Below, in pieces: positions 1 through 9,159 of a DNA stretch of 64,000 nucleotides. The DNA comes from Parasulfitobacter algicola (GTDB lineage Bacteria; Pseudomonadota; Alphaproteobacteria; Rhodobacterales; Rhodobacteraceae), in the NCBI RefSeq assembly GCF_013315265.1, contig NZ_JABUFE010000001.1, positions 1-64,000 of the forward strand, read 5' to 3'. Numbering within the stretch: position 1 is the first letter of the stretch; each line of letters opens with the position of its first letter. The notes below the pieces were generated by a model that was not told the origin of the DNA, made no database searches, and saw only the letters and a list, made by a program, of their open reading frames with translations. The translations under genes were made by a program, and so were the position numbers.

Positions 1-374
1 TTCGAAGAGAACAAAGGTAACCTCAGACATCGACAAACAGGAATTTTGGAAAACAGACATTGACGGATTAGAGAACAAAATCGGCTCCTGTTACACCTTC
101 GCTGCACCCACACACAAACGACAGCTATCCGAAAAGATTTGCTTCTGGTGTCATTCCGCCATCTTTCGCAAACGCTGCGTTCATAAGTGTTAATTCTCAC
201 TTACACCTTGCCTTATAGTGCGTATTTACAGCGCAGGATTCAGTACAGAACCAGGCTGGAACCCCGGTTTTGTGAAAATTATAAAAATTCACCATACAGA
301 CTTTGGGCGCGGGCCTCACACTCACCGCGCGGCAGATTAACTCTCACCGCACGGCGAATTTTATATATCTATTC
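1..374. other. left edge, no gene established
   Basis: I recognise no gene in this stretch. A frame starting at base 2 stays open to a stop near 193 and could be the 3' end of a gene cut by the window edge. On the minus strand, ATG codons near 59 and 30 open a frame that runs off the left edge and could be the start of a gene. Neither has a convincing ribosome-binding site or a recognisable protein. An imperfect direct repeat of about 21 bp with the shared core CTCACCGC lies near 320-362, just beyond the end of the LysM gene. Confidence 0.3.
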
Positions 375-800
375 TCAAGTCGGAATACGCAACACCTGGC
401 CAGGATAGATCTTGTCAGGATGCGACAGCATCGGTTTGTTTGCTTCAAAGATTTCATTGTGGCGATTTCCATCACCAAGTGTTTTTTGAGCGATACCCCA
501 AAGCGTGTCACCCTTTTCAACTGTATGAAAAACAGGGTCATTTCCGGAAATGTCTTCTTCAACCTCGGCAACACCTTCGACGTTGCCAACAGCCAGAATG
601 ATCTTTTCTTTTGTTTCCTGATCAATGCCGTCGCCCGAGATTTTGACTTTGTCACCATCAACCGAAATATCTAGCCCGTCGGTCTTGAACCCAAGATCGC
701 CCACTTCTTTAACCAAGGCCGCCTGCGTTACTTCTTCTGGCGCATCATCTTTTCCAATCAAAGACTTACCAGCGCTTTTCACAAAATTCCAAAGTCCCAT
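375..800 (-). CDS. BON and LysM domain protein (Kbp/YgaU-like)
   Basis: A 141-residue protein resembling the Kbp/YgaU family, small proteins pairing a BON domain with a LysM domain; the E. coli member binds K+. Residues about 22-85 form the BON part, with repeated VKISGDG-like beta/alpha turns. Residues about 91-141 form a LysM, recognised from HTVEKGDTLWGIAQKTLGD and a terminal PGQVLRIP. The longer open frame starts at 1079, but the start at 800 is preferred: it has AGGAGG 6-7 nt upstream and begins MGLWNFVKSAGKSLIG, which matches the family N-terminus. No signal peptide is visible, so a cytoplasmic or stress-related role is likely. It is divergent from sdhC. Confidence 0.85.
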   Translation of the reverse strand: MGLWNFVKSAGKSLIGKDDAPEEVTQAALVKEVGDLGFKTDGLDISVDGDKVKISGDGIDQETKEKIILAVGNVEGVAEVEEDISGNDPVFHTVEKGDTLWGIAQKTLGDGNRHNEIFEANKPMLSHPDKIYPGQVLRIPT

Positions 801-878
801 TTTACGTCCTCCTGTTACAAGTATGGTAACAACCTGTCTGATTGAAGCACCCATACACAAGTGAAAACTATCAAAAAA

Positions 879-909
879 CGTGATCACGCGCTCAAATGGC
901 GTGATCACA
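879..909. promoter_or_regulatory. two GTGATCAC palindromes 21 bp apart
   Basis: The decamer GCGTGATCAC/CGTGATCACG is present at about 879-888 and again at about 900-909. Both contain the perfect palindrome GTGATCAC, and they start exactly 21 bp apart, about two helical turns. They lie in the divergent region between the LysM gene (starts at 800) and sdhC (starts at 1038). The spacing suggests a dimer-of-dimers operator. The regulator is unknown. Confidence 0.4.
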
Positions 910-1037
910 AATATGAAAAACAGCGTAAATGCGCCAACAAACCGCGCCTGAATACGCCGGGGGTACGTGACACCGCGTAAAAAATCGCTATCAAGATAGA
1001 CAAGTCGCGACAGCCGCGCAAAAATATGGGAACTGAC

Positions 1038-1421
1038 ATGGCCGATGTGAACCGGGGCAATCGCCCACTTTCGCCGCATCTGACGATATACCGCCCGCAG
1101 ATGACATCTATGACGTCTATCTTTGTACGGGTGACCGGCAACGCACTGCTCGTTGGATCACTGTTGATTGTTTGGTGGTTTCTGGCTGCCGCAACCAGCC
1201 CTGAATATTTTGCCACAGCCGACGCGGTTCTGACATCATGGTTTGGCGATCTGATCATGGTCGGATCGGTCTGGGCATTATGGTATCATACGCTTGGCGG
1301 TGTGCGTCATCTGATCTGGGACATGGGGTATGGTCTGGATTTGGACAGCGCCTATAAGATGGGCTATATAATGATCGGCGGCTCGCTTGTGCTGACGCTT
1401 ATCACGATATTAGTGATATAA
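1038..1421 (+). CDS. sdhC: succinate dehydrogenase cytochrome b556 subunit
   Basis: Membrane anchor subunit of complex II, about 127 residues. It carries the family N-terminal signature NRPLSPHLTIYRPQ followed by three predicted membrane helices. The conserved heme-ligand motif is HTLGGVRHLIWD in the second/third helix region. It helps bind heme b and ubiquinone. An in-frame ATG at 1026 exists, but the ATG at 1038 begins MADVNRGNRPLSPH as in other Rhodobacterales SdhC and has GGGAA upstream. It is first in the sdhC-sdhD-sdhA block, 12 nt before sdhD. Confidence 0.93.
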   Translation: MADVNRGNRPLSPHLTIYRPQMTSMTSIFVRVTGNALLVGSLLIVWWFLAAATSPEYFATADAVLTSWFGDLIMVGSVWALWYHTLGGVRHLIWDMGYGLDLDSAYKMGYIMIGGSLVLTLITILVI

Positions 1422-1433
1422 AGGGGCATCGAC

Positions 1434-1805
1434 ATGGCTTTTCTGACAGACCGCAAACGCGCCCAAGGCATGGGATCAGCAAAAGAGGGCACTCAGCACC
1501 ATTGGAGCATGATGGTCAGCTCAAGCGCGCTTTTGATCCTTGTGCCGCTTTTCGTTTTCACATTTGGTCCGATGCTGGGCCAACCGCATGATAATGTAAT
1601 CGCTTACTTTGGCCGGCCTTTTCCGGCGATTGTTGCGGCCCTGACATTGATCGTTGGCTTCATGCACTTCAAAAATGGTGTCCAAGTCCTGATCGAAGAC
1701 TATGTCCATGGAACACTGCGCAAGGTTCTGATCATTGCAACGATCTGCCTTAGCTATGGTGCCGCAGGCACTGGTCTTTTCGCAATAGCGCGCATCGCGC
1801 TTTAA
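1434..1805 (+). CDS. sdhD: succinate dehydrogenase hydrophobic membrane anchor
   Basis: Second membrane anchor of complex II, 123 residues. It begins with the soluble segment FLTDRKRAQGMGSAKEGTQH, typical of alphaproteobacterial SdhD. Three hydrophobic helices follow. The motif HFKNGVQVLIEDYVHG matches the conserved H...G(V/M)xxVIEDY(V/I)H signature that contributes to quinone and heme binding. It lies 12 nt after sdhC and 24 nt before sdhA, all on the plus strand, so co-transcription is likely. Confidence 0.92.
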   Translation: MAFLTDRKRAQGMGSAKEGTQHHWSMMVSSSALLILVPLFVFTFGPMLGQPHDNVIAYFGRPFPAIVAALTLIVGFMHFKNGVQVLIEDYVHGTLRKVLIIATICLSYGAAGTGLFAIARIAL

Positions 1806-1829
1806 TAACGTATCGGAGCAACTTTTATT

Positions 1830-3635
1830 ATGGCAGCCTACGATTACGAAACACATGAATATGATGTTGTGGTGGTTGGCGCGGGCGGCGCGGGCCTTCG
1901 CGCGACACTGGGAATGGCCGAACAGGGTCTGCGTACAGCATGTGTGACCAAGGTCTTCCCCACCCGTTCGCATACGGTTGCGGCCCAAGGTGGCATCGCG
2001 GCTTCCCTGTCCAATATGGGGCCGGATCATTGGCAGTGGCACATGTATGACACGGTCAAAGGCTCTGACTGGTTGGGCGATACCGATGCGATGGAATATC
2101 TGGCGCGCGAAGCGCCCAAGGCGGTTTATGAGTTGGAGCACTACGGGGTGCCCTTCAGCAGGACCGAAGAGGGCAAGATTTATCAACGCCCCTTCGGTGG
2201 ACACACGACCGAATTTGGCGAAGGTCCCCCCGTGCAACGCACCTGTGCCGCGGCCGACCGGACCGGTCACGCGATCCTGCATACGCTTTACGGCCAATCG
2301 CTGAAAAACAACGCCGAATTCTATATTGAATATTTCGCCATTGATCTGATCATGGGCGAAGACGGTGAATGTCAGGGTGTTCTGGCCTGGAAACTGGATG
2401 ACGGCACTTTGCATCTGTTTTCCGCGAAAATGGTTGTTCTGGCCACTGGTGGCTATGGCCGCGCCTATTTCAGCGCGACCTCGGCCCATACGTGCACGGG
2501 TGATGGTGGCGGCATGGTGGCCCGCGCGGGTTTGCCGCTGCAAGACATGGAGTTCGTTCAGTTCCACCCCACCGGTATCTATGGTGCAGGCTGTCTGATC
2601 ACCGAAGGCGCACGCGGCGAAGGTGGATATCTGACCAATTCCGAAGGCGAACGCTTTATGGAACGGTATGCGCCCACCTACAAAGATCTGGCCAGCCGCG
2701 ATGTCGTCAGCCGCTGCATGACGATGGAAATCCGCGAAGGCCGCGGTGTGGGCGACGATAACGATCATATCCATCTGCACCTAAACCATCTTCCACCGGA
2801 AACTTTAGCCGAACGTCTGCCCGGCATTTCCGAAAGCGCGCGTATTTTTGCAGGCGTTGACCTGACCAAAGAACCAATCCCAGTTTTGCCAACAGTCCAC
2901 TATAATATGGGTGGTATCCCGACGAATTACTGGGGAGAGGTTTTGGCCCCAACAAAAGACAAGCCCGATAATGTTGCACCCGGTCTGATGGCCGTTGGTG
3001 AAGCAGGCTGTGCTTCAGTGCATGGTGCGAACCGTCTTGGGTCAAACTCTTTGATCGATTTGGTTGTCTTTGGGCGTGCGGCAGCGATCCGGGCTGCCGA
3101 AGTGGTCGATCCATTAACGGCTGTCCCCACACCCAACAAACGATCTATTGAGGCGGCCCTGTCCCGCTTTGATGGTCTGCGTCATGCGTCGGGCCAGGTC
3201 GGTACCGCTGAATTGCGCCTTGAGATGCAGAAAACCATGCAGGCCGATGCAGCCGTTTTCCGCACCGATAAGACATTGGCCGAAGGCGTTAAAAAAATGG
3301 AAGGCGTCGCAGGCAAAATGAGCGATCTTGCCGTCACAGACCGGTCGCTTATTTGGAACTCTGACCTGATGGAAACATTGGAACTGGCCAACCTGATGCC
3401 AAACGCGGTGGCGACAATTGTCGCGGCTGAAGCCCGTAAGGAAAGCCGTGGTGCCCATGCCCACGAAGATTATCCGGATCGTGATGATGAAAACTGGCGC
3501 AAGCATTCGTTGATCTGGTTCGAAGGAAACGAAGCAAGCCTTGGCTTCCGCGGTGTGCACCTGAACCCACTGACCAGCCACAACGATGGCGGGATTGATC
3601 CAAAGAAAATCGCGCCAAAAGCACGGGTGTATTAA
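1830..3635 (+). CDS. sdhA: succinate dehydrogenase flavoprotein subunit
   Basis: Catalytic subunit of complex II, which oxidises succinate to fumarate with covalent FAD and passes electrons to SdhB. At 601 residues it is full length for the family. The dinucleotide-binding motif [13 protein letters not shown] is at residues 13-25. The segment [11 protein letters not shown] places the FAD-linking histidine at about residue 48. The active-site region is [21 protein letters not shown]. The substrate-capping C-terminal part ends in the usual [11 protein letters not shown]...W signature. The stop codon overlaps the next ATG by one base (TAATG), so the downstream lipoprotein gene is probably translationally coupled. 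Confidence 0.98.
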   Translation: MAAYDYETHEYDVVVVGAGGAGLRATLGMAEQGLRTACVTKVFPTRSHTVAAQGGIAASLSNMGPDHWQWHMYDTVKGSDWLGDTDAMEYLAREAPKAVYELEHYGVPFSRTEEGKIYQRPFGGHTTEFGEGPPVQRTCAAADRTGHAILHTLYGQSLKNNAEFYIEYFAIDLIMGEDGECQGVLAWKLDDGTLHLFSAKMVVLATGGYGRAYFSATSAHTCTGDGGGMVARAGLPLQDMEFVQFHPTGIYGAGCLITEGARGEGGYLTNSEGERFMERYAPTYKDLASRDVVSRCMTMEIREGRGVGDDNDHIHLHLNHLPPETLAERLPGISESARIFAGVDLTKEPIPVLPTVHYNMGGIPTNYWGEVLAPTKDKPDNVAPGLMAVGEAGCASVHGANRLGSNSLIDLVVFGRAAAIRAAEVVDPLTAVPTPNKRSIEAALSRFDGLRHASGQVGTAELRLEMQKTMQADAAVFRTDKTLAEGVKKMEGVAGKMSDLAVTDRSLIWNSDLMETLELANLMPNAVATIVAAEARKESRGAHAHEDYPDRDDENWRKHSLIWFEGNEASLGFRGVHLNPLTSHNDGGIDPKKIAPKARVY

Positions 3636-3964
3636 TGCGTTTTCCAGTTCTGATTGCAGTTGTCGCCAGCCTGTTTCTGACAGCCTGCGAACCCGATGGC
3701 ATTGGCGATCAAATTGCCCGACAGCAAGCTAAGGATGTCGTAAACAGAGTGGTTGATCGCCAGTTTCCCGGCGCAAATGTTGCGCCAGTGACAGATTGCA
3801 TCATCGATAATGCATCTGGCAGCGAAATCATACAGATCGCCAGTGCAAGCGTGACTGGAATTGATCAGAAGACCACCAATTTGGTTGTTGAGATAGCTCT
3901 GCGTCCGCGAACCATTGAATGTGCGGCTGAGAATGCTTTGCCTTTAATACTTAGATCTAGATAA
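3635..3964 (+). CDS. small predicted lipoprotein in the sdh block
   Basis: A 109-residue predicted lipoprotein. A short charged/hydrophobic signal (residues 1-17) ends in a lipobox LTAC with Cys18. The mature part contains two further cysteines (near residues 54 and 94) that could form a disulphide in the periplasm. I do not recognise a named domain; from memory, small lipoproteins at this position are common in Rhodobacterales sdh clusters. The ATG overlaps the sdhA stop (TAATG). No biochemical role can be assigned from the sequence. The last 40 bases and the region after it turn distinctly AT-rich, just before the inserted glycosyltransferase gene. Confidence 0.8.
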   Translation: MRFPVLIAVVASLFLTACEPDGIGDQIARQQAKDVVNRVVDRQFPGANVAPVTDCIIDNASGSEIIQIASASVTGIDQKTTNLVVEIALRPRTIECAAENALPLILRSR

Positions 3965-4084
3965 GCATGTTCAATTTACCTACTATGATCTGGCAATCAA
4001 CTTTAGATTTCTTGATATCCTAAATGTGTAAGAATATTCAAGCTCTTAACCCTAGATTTTCAGTTTATTAAGCAGTGTAAACAC

Positions 4085-5023
4085 TTGAAATCAATCTGTA
4101 TTCTTCTTCCTTGCCCGCCTCCTACACCCAACAAGGCATGGGGCGATTGGTATTTTGGTAATTCTCTTGGCAAAGCCTTCGAAAGACTTGGCATCCAAAC
4201 AAAATACATGTTTCAACATAAGAAGAAAAAATATCAATATTTTGAAGGTTTAAAGCGCCATCTAGCCCGCAACGAGGCCGACTTTGTACTGCGTGGCAAA
4301 CTTGCCTATAAGCCAATTAGGGGCAAGCCCTTCTTCATATGGGTTATTTCACAATCTTCATCTCTAACCGATGTCGAATTAAAACAAGCCAGCCATATTT
4401 TTGTCGCTTCTGAGTTTTTAGCGAATAAATGGTCAAAGCGCGGTCTTCCAGTTACCTTTGTTCCACAATGCACGGACGCACATATTTTCTCTCCGGACAG
4501 GCGGCGCACAGAGTTGGCGACTGACGTTCTTTTTGTTGGTAATCGCCGATCTTACGCCGAACGGCCAGTTGTTCAAATGGCTTTGGATTGCAATGCCAAT
4601 CTTACAGTATGGGGTCGTGATTGGCACGGACGGCTTGAAAAAGATATACATAAGGGAGAGATGATCGAAAACAGTGAACTTGGTCATCACTACGCCTCTG
4701 CCAATGTTGTTATAAATGATCATACAGATGACATGCTTGAGACTGGTTTAGTATCAAATAGGATATATGATGTCTTGGCTTGTGGAACCGCGATCGTAAC
4801 TGAAAAAATGGACAGCATTCCAGATGACATAAAATCGGGATTATATCTTTATGAAGACCTAAAAAGCTTCAGGCAAAGCTTGCAAGATGCTCAAGATAAG
4901 TCACAACAAAAGCAGAAAATGCGTCTTGAGCTGGCAAATCATATTCGACAACATCACACTTTCGATACCAGAGCCCAAGTCATGTTAAATATAATGAAAG
5001 AAGTTGTTTCAGAAAAAATATAA
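4085..5023 (+). CDS. glycosyltransferase, GT4/CgeB-like, AT-rich
   Basis: A 312-residue protein with features of group 1 glycosyltransferases. The C-terminal half has the donor-binding pattern VSNRIYDVLACGTAIVTE, as in the CgeB/glycosyl-transferase 1_2 families. The segment EFLANKWSKRGLPVTFVPQ resembles the inter-domain strand of GT-B folds. There is no signal peptide or membrane helix. The only available start is TTG at 4085: no ATG or GTG lies in frame before the upstream stop at 4013, and the Shine-Dalgarno sequence is weak. Codon use and flanks are clearly AT-richer than the sdh genes on both sides. It sits between sdhA/lipoprotein and sdhB, which are normally adjacent, so it is likely an acquired insertion. 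Acceptor and product are unknown; surface-polysaccharide modification is an inference. Confidence 0.75.
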   Translation: MKSICILLPCPPPTPNKAWGDWYFGNSLGKAFERLGIQTKYMFQHKKKKYQYFEGLKRHLARNEADFVLRGKLAYKPIRGKPFFIWVISQSSSLTDVELKQASHIFVASEFLANKWSKRGLPVTFVPQCTDAHIFSPDRRRTELATDVLFVGNRRSYAERPVVQMALDCNANLTVWGRDWHGRLEKDIHKGEMIENSELGHHYASANVVINDHTDDMLETGLVSNRIYDVLACGTAIVTEKMDSIPDDIKSGLYLYEDLKSFRQSLQDAQDKSQQKQKMRLELANHIRQHHTFDTRAQVMLNIMKEVVSEKI

Positions 5024-5125
5024 ATAAAAAATGCGACAATGCCGCGGTTTCTACTGTTGAAAAGAGATGATATCAGATTTTCCAAAGCAGCTTGATAAAT
5101 GCCGCAAGAATAACCGGAGAGTAAA

Positions 5126-5902
5126 ATGGTACAGCTAACGCTTCCTAAAAACAGTCGGATCAAGACCGGGAAGACCTGGCCGAAGCCCGAAGGGACGAAT
5201 ATCCGCAAATTCAGCGTTTATCGCTGGAATCCGGATGATGGCGAAAATCCCAGGGTTGATACCTACTTTGTCGATATGGATACCTGTGGCCCCATGGTTC
5301 TGGACGCCCTGATCAAAATCAAGAATGAAATCGATCCGACGCTGACCTTTCGTCGATCGTGCCGCGAAGGGATCTGCGGGTCTTGCGCGATGAATATTGA
5401 CGGGATCAACACGCTGGCCTGTATCTATGGCATGGATGAAATCAAGGGCGATGTGAAAATCTATCCCCTGCCACATATGCCAGTGGTCAAAGATCTGATC
5501 CCTGATCTGACTCATTTCTATGCACAACACGCCAGCACGATGCCTTGGCTGGAAACCAAAACAAACCGTCCCGCCAAGGAATGGAAGCAATCCATTGATG
5601 ATCGTAAGAAACTGGATGGGCTTTATGAATGCGTCATGTGCGCGTGTTGTTCAACATCCTGCCCCAGCTATTGGTGGAACGGTGATCGATACCTCGGGCC
5701 AGCGGCACTGTTGCATGCGTACCGTTGGATCATTGACAGCCGTGATGAAGCGACGGGTGAACGCTTGGATGATCTAGAAGATCCCTTCAAACTGTATCGC
5801 TGTCATACGATCATGAATTGCGCCAAGACCTGCCCCAAGGGGCTGAACCCAGCAAAGGCGATTGCTGAAATCAAAAAAATGATGGTTGAGCGCACCATTT
5901 GA
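5126..5902 (+). CDS. sdhB: succinate dehydrogenase iron-sulfur subunit
   Basis: Iron-sulfur subunit of complex II, 258 residues. The [2Fe-2S] ligands are visible in [10 protein letters not shown] (Cys79, 84, 87) plus Cys99. The [4Fe-4S] and [3Fe-4S] ligands lie in [17 protein letters not shown] and [17 protein letters not shown]. It relays electrons from FAD to ubiquinone. The start has CGGAGAG 6-7 nt upstream. It is separated from sdhA by the lipoprotein and an AT-rich glycosyltransferase, so it may rely on its own promoter in the roughly 100-bp AT-rich gap. A strong hairpin terminator follows. Confidence 0.97.
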   Translation: MVQLTLPKNSRIKTGKTWPKPEGTNIRKFSVYRWNPDDGENPRVDTYFVDMDTCGPMVLDALIKIKNEIDPTLTFRRSCREGICGSCAMNIDGINTLACIYGMDEIKGDVKIYPLPHMPVVKDLIPDLTHFYAQHASTMPWLETKTNRPAKEWKQSIDDRKKLDGLYECVMCACCSTSCPSYWWNGDRYLGPAALLHAYRWIIDSRDEATGERLDDLEDPFKLYRCHTIMNCAKTCPKGLNPAKAIAEIKKMMVERTI

Positions 5903-5935
5903 TCTGCGAATAATCTGCACATCTTGACCCAGATG

Positions 5936-5974
5936 ATTGCACGGCCCACTACCATAGTAGCCGTGCAATTTTCA
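5936..5974 (+). terminator. rho-independent terminator after sdhB
   Basis: ATTGCACGGC (5936-5945) pairs with GCCGTGCAAT (5960-5969), with an inner CTAC/GTAG stem, and is followed by TTTTCATTT. It lies 34 nt after the sdhB stop. Confidence 0.85.
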
Positions 5975-5996
5975 TTTGGGCAAGAAGGTATAAGAT

Positions 5997-7403
5997 ATGA
6001 AGTGGTCTGCAGGATTTAGATTTTTTATTGTCGGGGTTTTAGCCCTTTTGATGTTTATCCCACTGTTTTTCGTAGGCTCGATCATCGACTCGCGCTCAGA
6101 TTATTCCAGATCGACGGTAAATAGCATTGAAAGCGAATGGGGCGGCGCCCAAACGATCAATGGCCCACAACTTGTGATTCCGGTCGAAGGCCCCGTTAAA
6201 CGCAACGAACAGCGTGAAATTGTTGACCCCGAAACGAACCGCGTCCGGACTGAGGTTTACGAAGTTACGGAACAAGGACGCAAGAATTCAATTTTTGTCT
6301 ATCCTGAAACCTTTGATGTCACATTAAATACAACCAGCGAAGAACGGCGACGCGGTATCTTTAACGTACCCGTCTATCGGGCCGATATGGATATGGCATT
6401 CGCCTTTGAAATACCGACCGGGTCACTGCGCCTGGAAGAGGGCGAGGTTATTCTGTGGGATCAAGCTTATCTGAAGCTTTCCGTTTCATCGAACCGCGCA
6501 CTGCGTGGCAAAGCCGAACTGCTTGTGGATGGCAAGCCTGTTCCACTTGAACCCCTTGCACGCTCCAATAATTCATCCGGGGGTATTGTCGCCAATATTG
6601 GTGATCCACGGCAACTAAACGATTTCAGCCTGGCACTTGGGTTTAACGGCGCGAACCGATTGTTGATCGCCCCGGTTGGACGTACAAACCAAATCGCAAT
6701 GACCAGCGATTGGCCACATCCGAGCTTCACCGGTGCTTTTCTTCCGGATGGGTCTGAGATCAGTGAAACAGGCTTTTCTGCGAATTGGACAATCCCACAT
6801 CTGGCCCGCAGCCTGCCCCAAGTGTCGCGTAGCAATTATGCCAGTACCGCCCAATCTGAAGCTTTTGGCGTGCGCTATTTCCAGCCCAATGATTTCTATC
6901 AAAAGGCGTATCGTGCGGCCCGTTATGGCATCTTGTTTATCGCCCTGACTTTTCTAACTGTTCTTCTGATCGAAGGGCGCACAGGCAAACCCACACACCC
7001 GGTGCAGTACATTCTGATCGGTCTGGCGCAATCGATCTTTGTATTGCTGATGGTCTCTTTTGCCGAACAGATCGGCTTTGGGCTTGCCTATGGATTGGCC
7101 AGTGCAGCAACAATCGGACTGCTGACAATGTTCGGTTTTGTCGCCTTGCGATTGGGCAATCGAACCTATGTCCTTAGTGGTATGTTGATCGTTCTTTATT
7201 CCGTGCTTTATCTGATTTTACGCAGTGCAGATTACGCGCTTTTGGCTGGCGCCACACTATCCTTTGTCGCACTGGCAGGCACTATGTTCGCCACGCGCAA
7301 CGAAGACTGGTACGGGCCACCGAAAACCGGCGAAAGCGGTGGATGGTTCGGGCGTAAATCCAAACCAGCAAAAGTTGTGGAAACCACGCAAAAAGAAAAC
7401 TGA
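5997..7403 (+). CDS. creD: CreD-like inner-membrane protein
   Basis: A 468-residue protein of the CreD (inner membrane protein CreD/CET) family. One N-terminal membrane helix (residues about 8-28) is followed by a large extracytoplasmic beta-rich domain (about 30-300). Five to six C-terminal helices (about 310-430) come next, then a charged cytoplasmic tail ending in GRKSKPAKVVETTQKEN. Family signatures include the early R/E-rich segment after the first helix and the periplasmic FRVPVYRADM-like region (here FNVPVYRADMDMAF). In enterobacteria creD is a target of the CreBC two-component system and affects envelope integrity; no creBC genes are nearby here. It appears monocistronic, bounded by hairpin terminators on both sides. 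Confidence 0.88.
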   Translation: MKWSAGFRFFIVGVLALLMFIPLFFVGSIIDSRSDYSRSTVNSIESEWGGAQTINGPQLVIPVEGPVKRNEQREIVDPETNRVRTEVYEVTEQGRKNSIFVYPETFDVTLNTTSEERRRGIFNVPVYRADMDMAFAFEIPTGSLRLEEGEVILWDQAYLKLSVSSNRALRGKAELLVDGKPVPLEPLARSNNSSGGIVANIGDPRQLNDFSLALGFNGANRLLIAPVGRTNQIAMTSDWPHPSFTGAFLPDGSEISETGFSANWTIPHLARSLPQVSRSNYASTAQSEAFGVRYFQPNDFYQKAYRAARYGILFIALTFLTVLLIEGRTGKPTHPVQYILIGLAQSIFVLLMVSFAEQIGFGLAYGLASAATIGLLTMFGFVALRLGNRTYVLSGMLIVLYSVLYLILRSADYALLAGATLSFVALAGTMFATRNEDWYGPPKTGESGGWFGRKSKPAKVVETTQKEN

Positions 7404-7414
7404 AAACGCGCCAG

Positions 7415-7441
7415 GCCCCGGATGAACTCCGGGGCTTTTTT
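7415..7441 (+). terminator. rho-independent terminator after creD
   Basis: GCCCCGGA (7415-7422) pairs with TCCGGGGC (7428-7435) around a 5-nt loop, followed by six T residues. The hairpin resembles the palindromic unit seen at 40561, 52446 and 59844. Confidence 0.9.
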
Positions 7442-7506
7442 ACGTCACACCTCTTTATCATTTGCCATGCGTCCCTATAAGCTGATCAAAATTAGGGAAG
7501 AGCTTT

Positions 7507-9159
7507 ATGACACAAAATGCATCCGCAGATGTCATCATAATCGGGGGCGGTCTTTCGGGCCTTGTTGCAGCGCATGAGGCTACGCAGCGTGGGCGATCTG
7601 TCCTACTGTTGGATCAGGAAGGCGAACAATCCCTTGGTGGCCAGGCCTGGTGGTCATTGGGTGGGCTTTTCATGATCAACACCCCTGAACAACGCCGCAT
7701 GGGCATCAAGGACAGCCGCGATTTGGCCCATAGTGATTGGATGGGTTCAGCACAGTTTGATCGCGCCGAGGATGCCAATCCACGTGCTTGCGCAGAGGCC
7801 TATCTTGATTTCGCGTCCGGTGAGATGCGTAGCTGGCTTTATGATATCGGCCTGCGTTGGTTTCCGGTTGTGGGTTGGGCCGAACGCGGGGGTGCGATGG
7901 CCCATGGTCACGGCAATTCGATCCCGCGCTTTCATGTCACTTGGGGTACAGGCACCGGGGTTGTGAAACCTTTTGCCAATCGTGCCTATGCGGCGGCAGA
8001 TGCAGGAAAACTGTCCTTTGCTTTTCGCCATCGCGTAACCGAACTAAAAATCGAAAACGGCAAGGTCACAGGTGTTGCTGGTGATATTCTAACCAATACC
8101 GATAAGCTGCGCGGCGAAAGCACAAACCGCAATGTGGTTGATGATTTTAATTACAGCGGTGAAAGCATAGTGGTGGCAACCGGTGGTATTGGCGGCAATC
8201 ACGATATGGTCCGGCAATATTGGCCCACTGATCGCCTTGGGCCCGCACCAATCAAAATGGTCGCTGGTGTGCCTGATTATGTAGATGGTCAGATGCAACG
8301 TGTGGCCGAGGCGACTGGTGCAGCTGTTATCAACGCAGACCGCATGTGGCATTATACCGAAGGATTGCAGAACTGGGATCCGATCTGGCCCAACCACGGT
8401 ATTCGCATCCTGCCCGGCCCTTCATCCATGTGGTTTGATGCAAACGGCGAACGGATGCAGGCCCCTTGCTTGCCCGGCTTCGACACCTTGTCCACGTTAA
8501 AACGGATTACGCAGACAGGCCACGAACACAGCTGGTTTATACTAACCCAAAAGATCATCGAGAAAGAATTTGCCTTGTCGGGATCGGAACAAAACCCTGA
8601 TCTGACCTCCGGAAAATGGATCGAGGTTCTGCGTTCACGGCTTGGCAAAGGAGCGACGGCAGCCGTTGAGGCGTTCAAGACACATGGTGAAGATTTCGTT
8701 GTTGCAGATAATCTGGAAACGCTGGTCGATGGTATGAATGAATTGACCCCTCAAGTACCATTATCACTGGATCATCTGCGTTATCAGATTGAAGCACGCG
8801 ATGCTCAGATCACTAACAAATTCTCAAAAGATGCTCAGGTTACTGCGATCCGTGGGGCCCGGAATTATCTGGGTGACAAGCTGATCCGCACAGCCAAACC
8901 CCACCGTATTTTGGACCCGAAGAACGGCCCGCTGATTGCCGTGCGGCTGAATATCCTGACACGTAAATCTCTGGGTGGGCTGCACACAGATGTGAATGGT
9001 CAGGTCTTACGGCCCGATGGATCGAACTTTGACGGGTTATTCGCAGCAGGCGAGGTTTCGGGCTTTGGCGGTGGTGGATACCACGGTTATAACGCGCTTG
9101 AAGGAACATTCTTGGGCGGTTGCATCTTTACTGGGCGACAAGTTGGACGTGTAGCCTGA
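7507..9159 (+). CDS. FAD-dependent dehydrogenase, ketosteroid dehydrogenase/fumarate reductase fold
   Basis: A 550-residue flavoprotein of the FAD_binding_2 superfamily. The N-terminal FAD motif is DVIIIGGGLSGLVAAHEA (residues about 9-26). A second FAD-contact region, AAGEVSGFGGGGYHGYNALE, is near the C-terminus. The GG-rich start and the internal substrate-binding domain resemble uncharacterised bacterial FAD-binding dehydrogenases related to 3-ketosteroid delta1-dehydrogenases. The substrate is unknown. There is no signal peptide, so it is cytoplasmic. Its TGA overlaps the next ATG (TGATG), so it is probably coupled to the DUF1989 protein downstream. That pairing hints at catabolism of a small nitrogenous or organic compound, but this is inference only. 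Confidence 0.85.
   Translation: MTQNASADVIIIGGGLSGLVAAHEATQRGRSVLLLDQEGEQSLGGQAWWSLGGLFMINTPEQRRMGIKDSRDLAHSDWMGSAQFDRAEDANPRACAEAYLDFASGEMRSWLYDIGLRWFPVVGWAERGGAMAHGHGNSIPRFHVTWGTGTGVVKPFANRAYAAADAGKLSFAFRHRVTELKIENGKVTGVAGDILTNTDKLRGESTNRNVVDDFNYSGESIVVATGGIGGNHDMVRQYWPTDRLGPAPIKMVAGVPDYVDGQMQRVAEATGAAVINADRMWHYTEGLQNWDPIWPNHGIRILPGPSSMWFDANGERMQAPCLPGFDTLSTLKRITQTGHEHSWFILTQKIIEKEFALSGSEQNPDLTSGKWIEVLRSRLGKGATAAVEAFKTHGEDFVVADNLETLVDGMNELTPQVPLSLDHLRYQIEARDAQITNKFSKDAQVTAIRGARNYLGDKLIRTAKPHRILDPKNGPLIAVRLNILTRKSLGGLHTDVNGQVLRPDGSNFDGLFAAGEVSGFGGGGYHGYNALEGTFLGGCIFTGRQVGRVA

Noticed and set aside
1521-2780. Long minus-strand open frame (419 codons) across sdhD/sdhA
   Set aside because: It lies antisense to well-supported sdh genes, has no recognisable protein features and contains odd Cys/His-rich composition typical of shadow frames.
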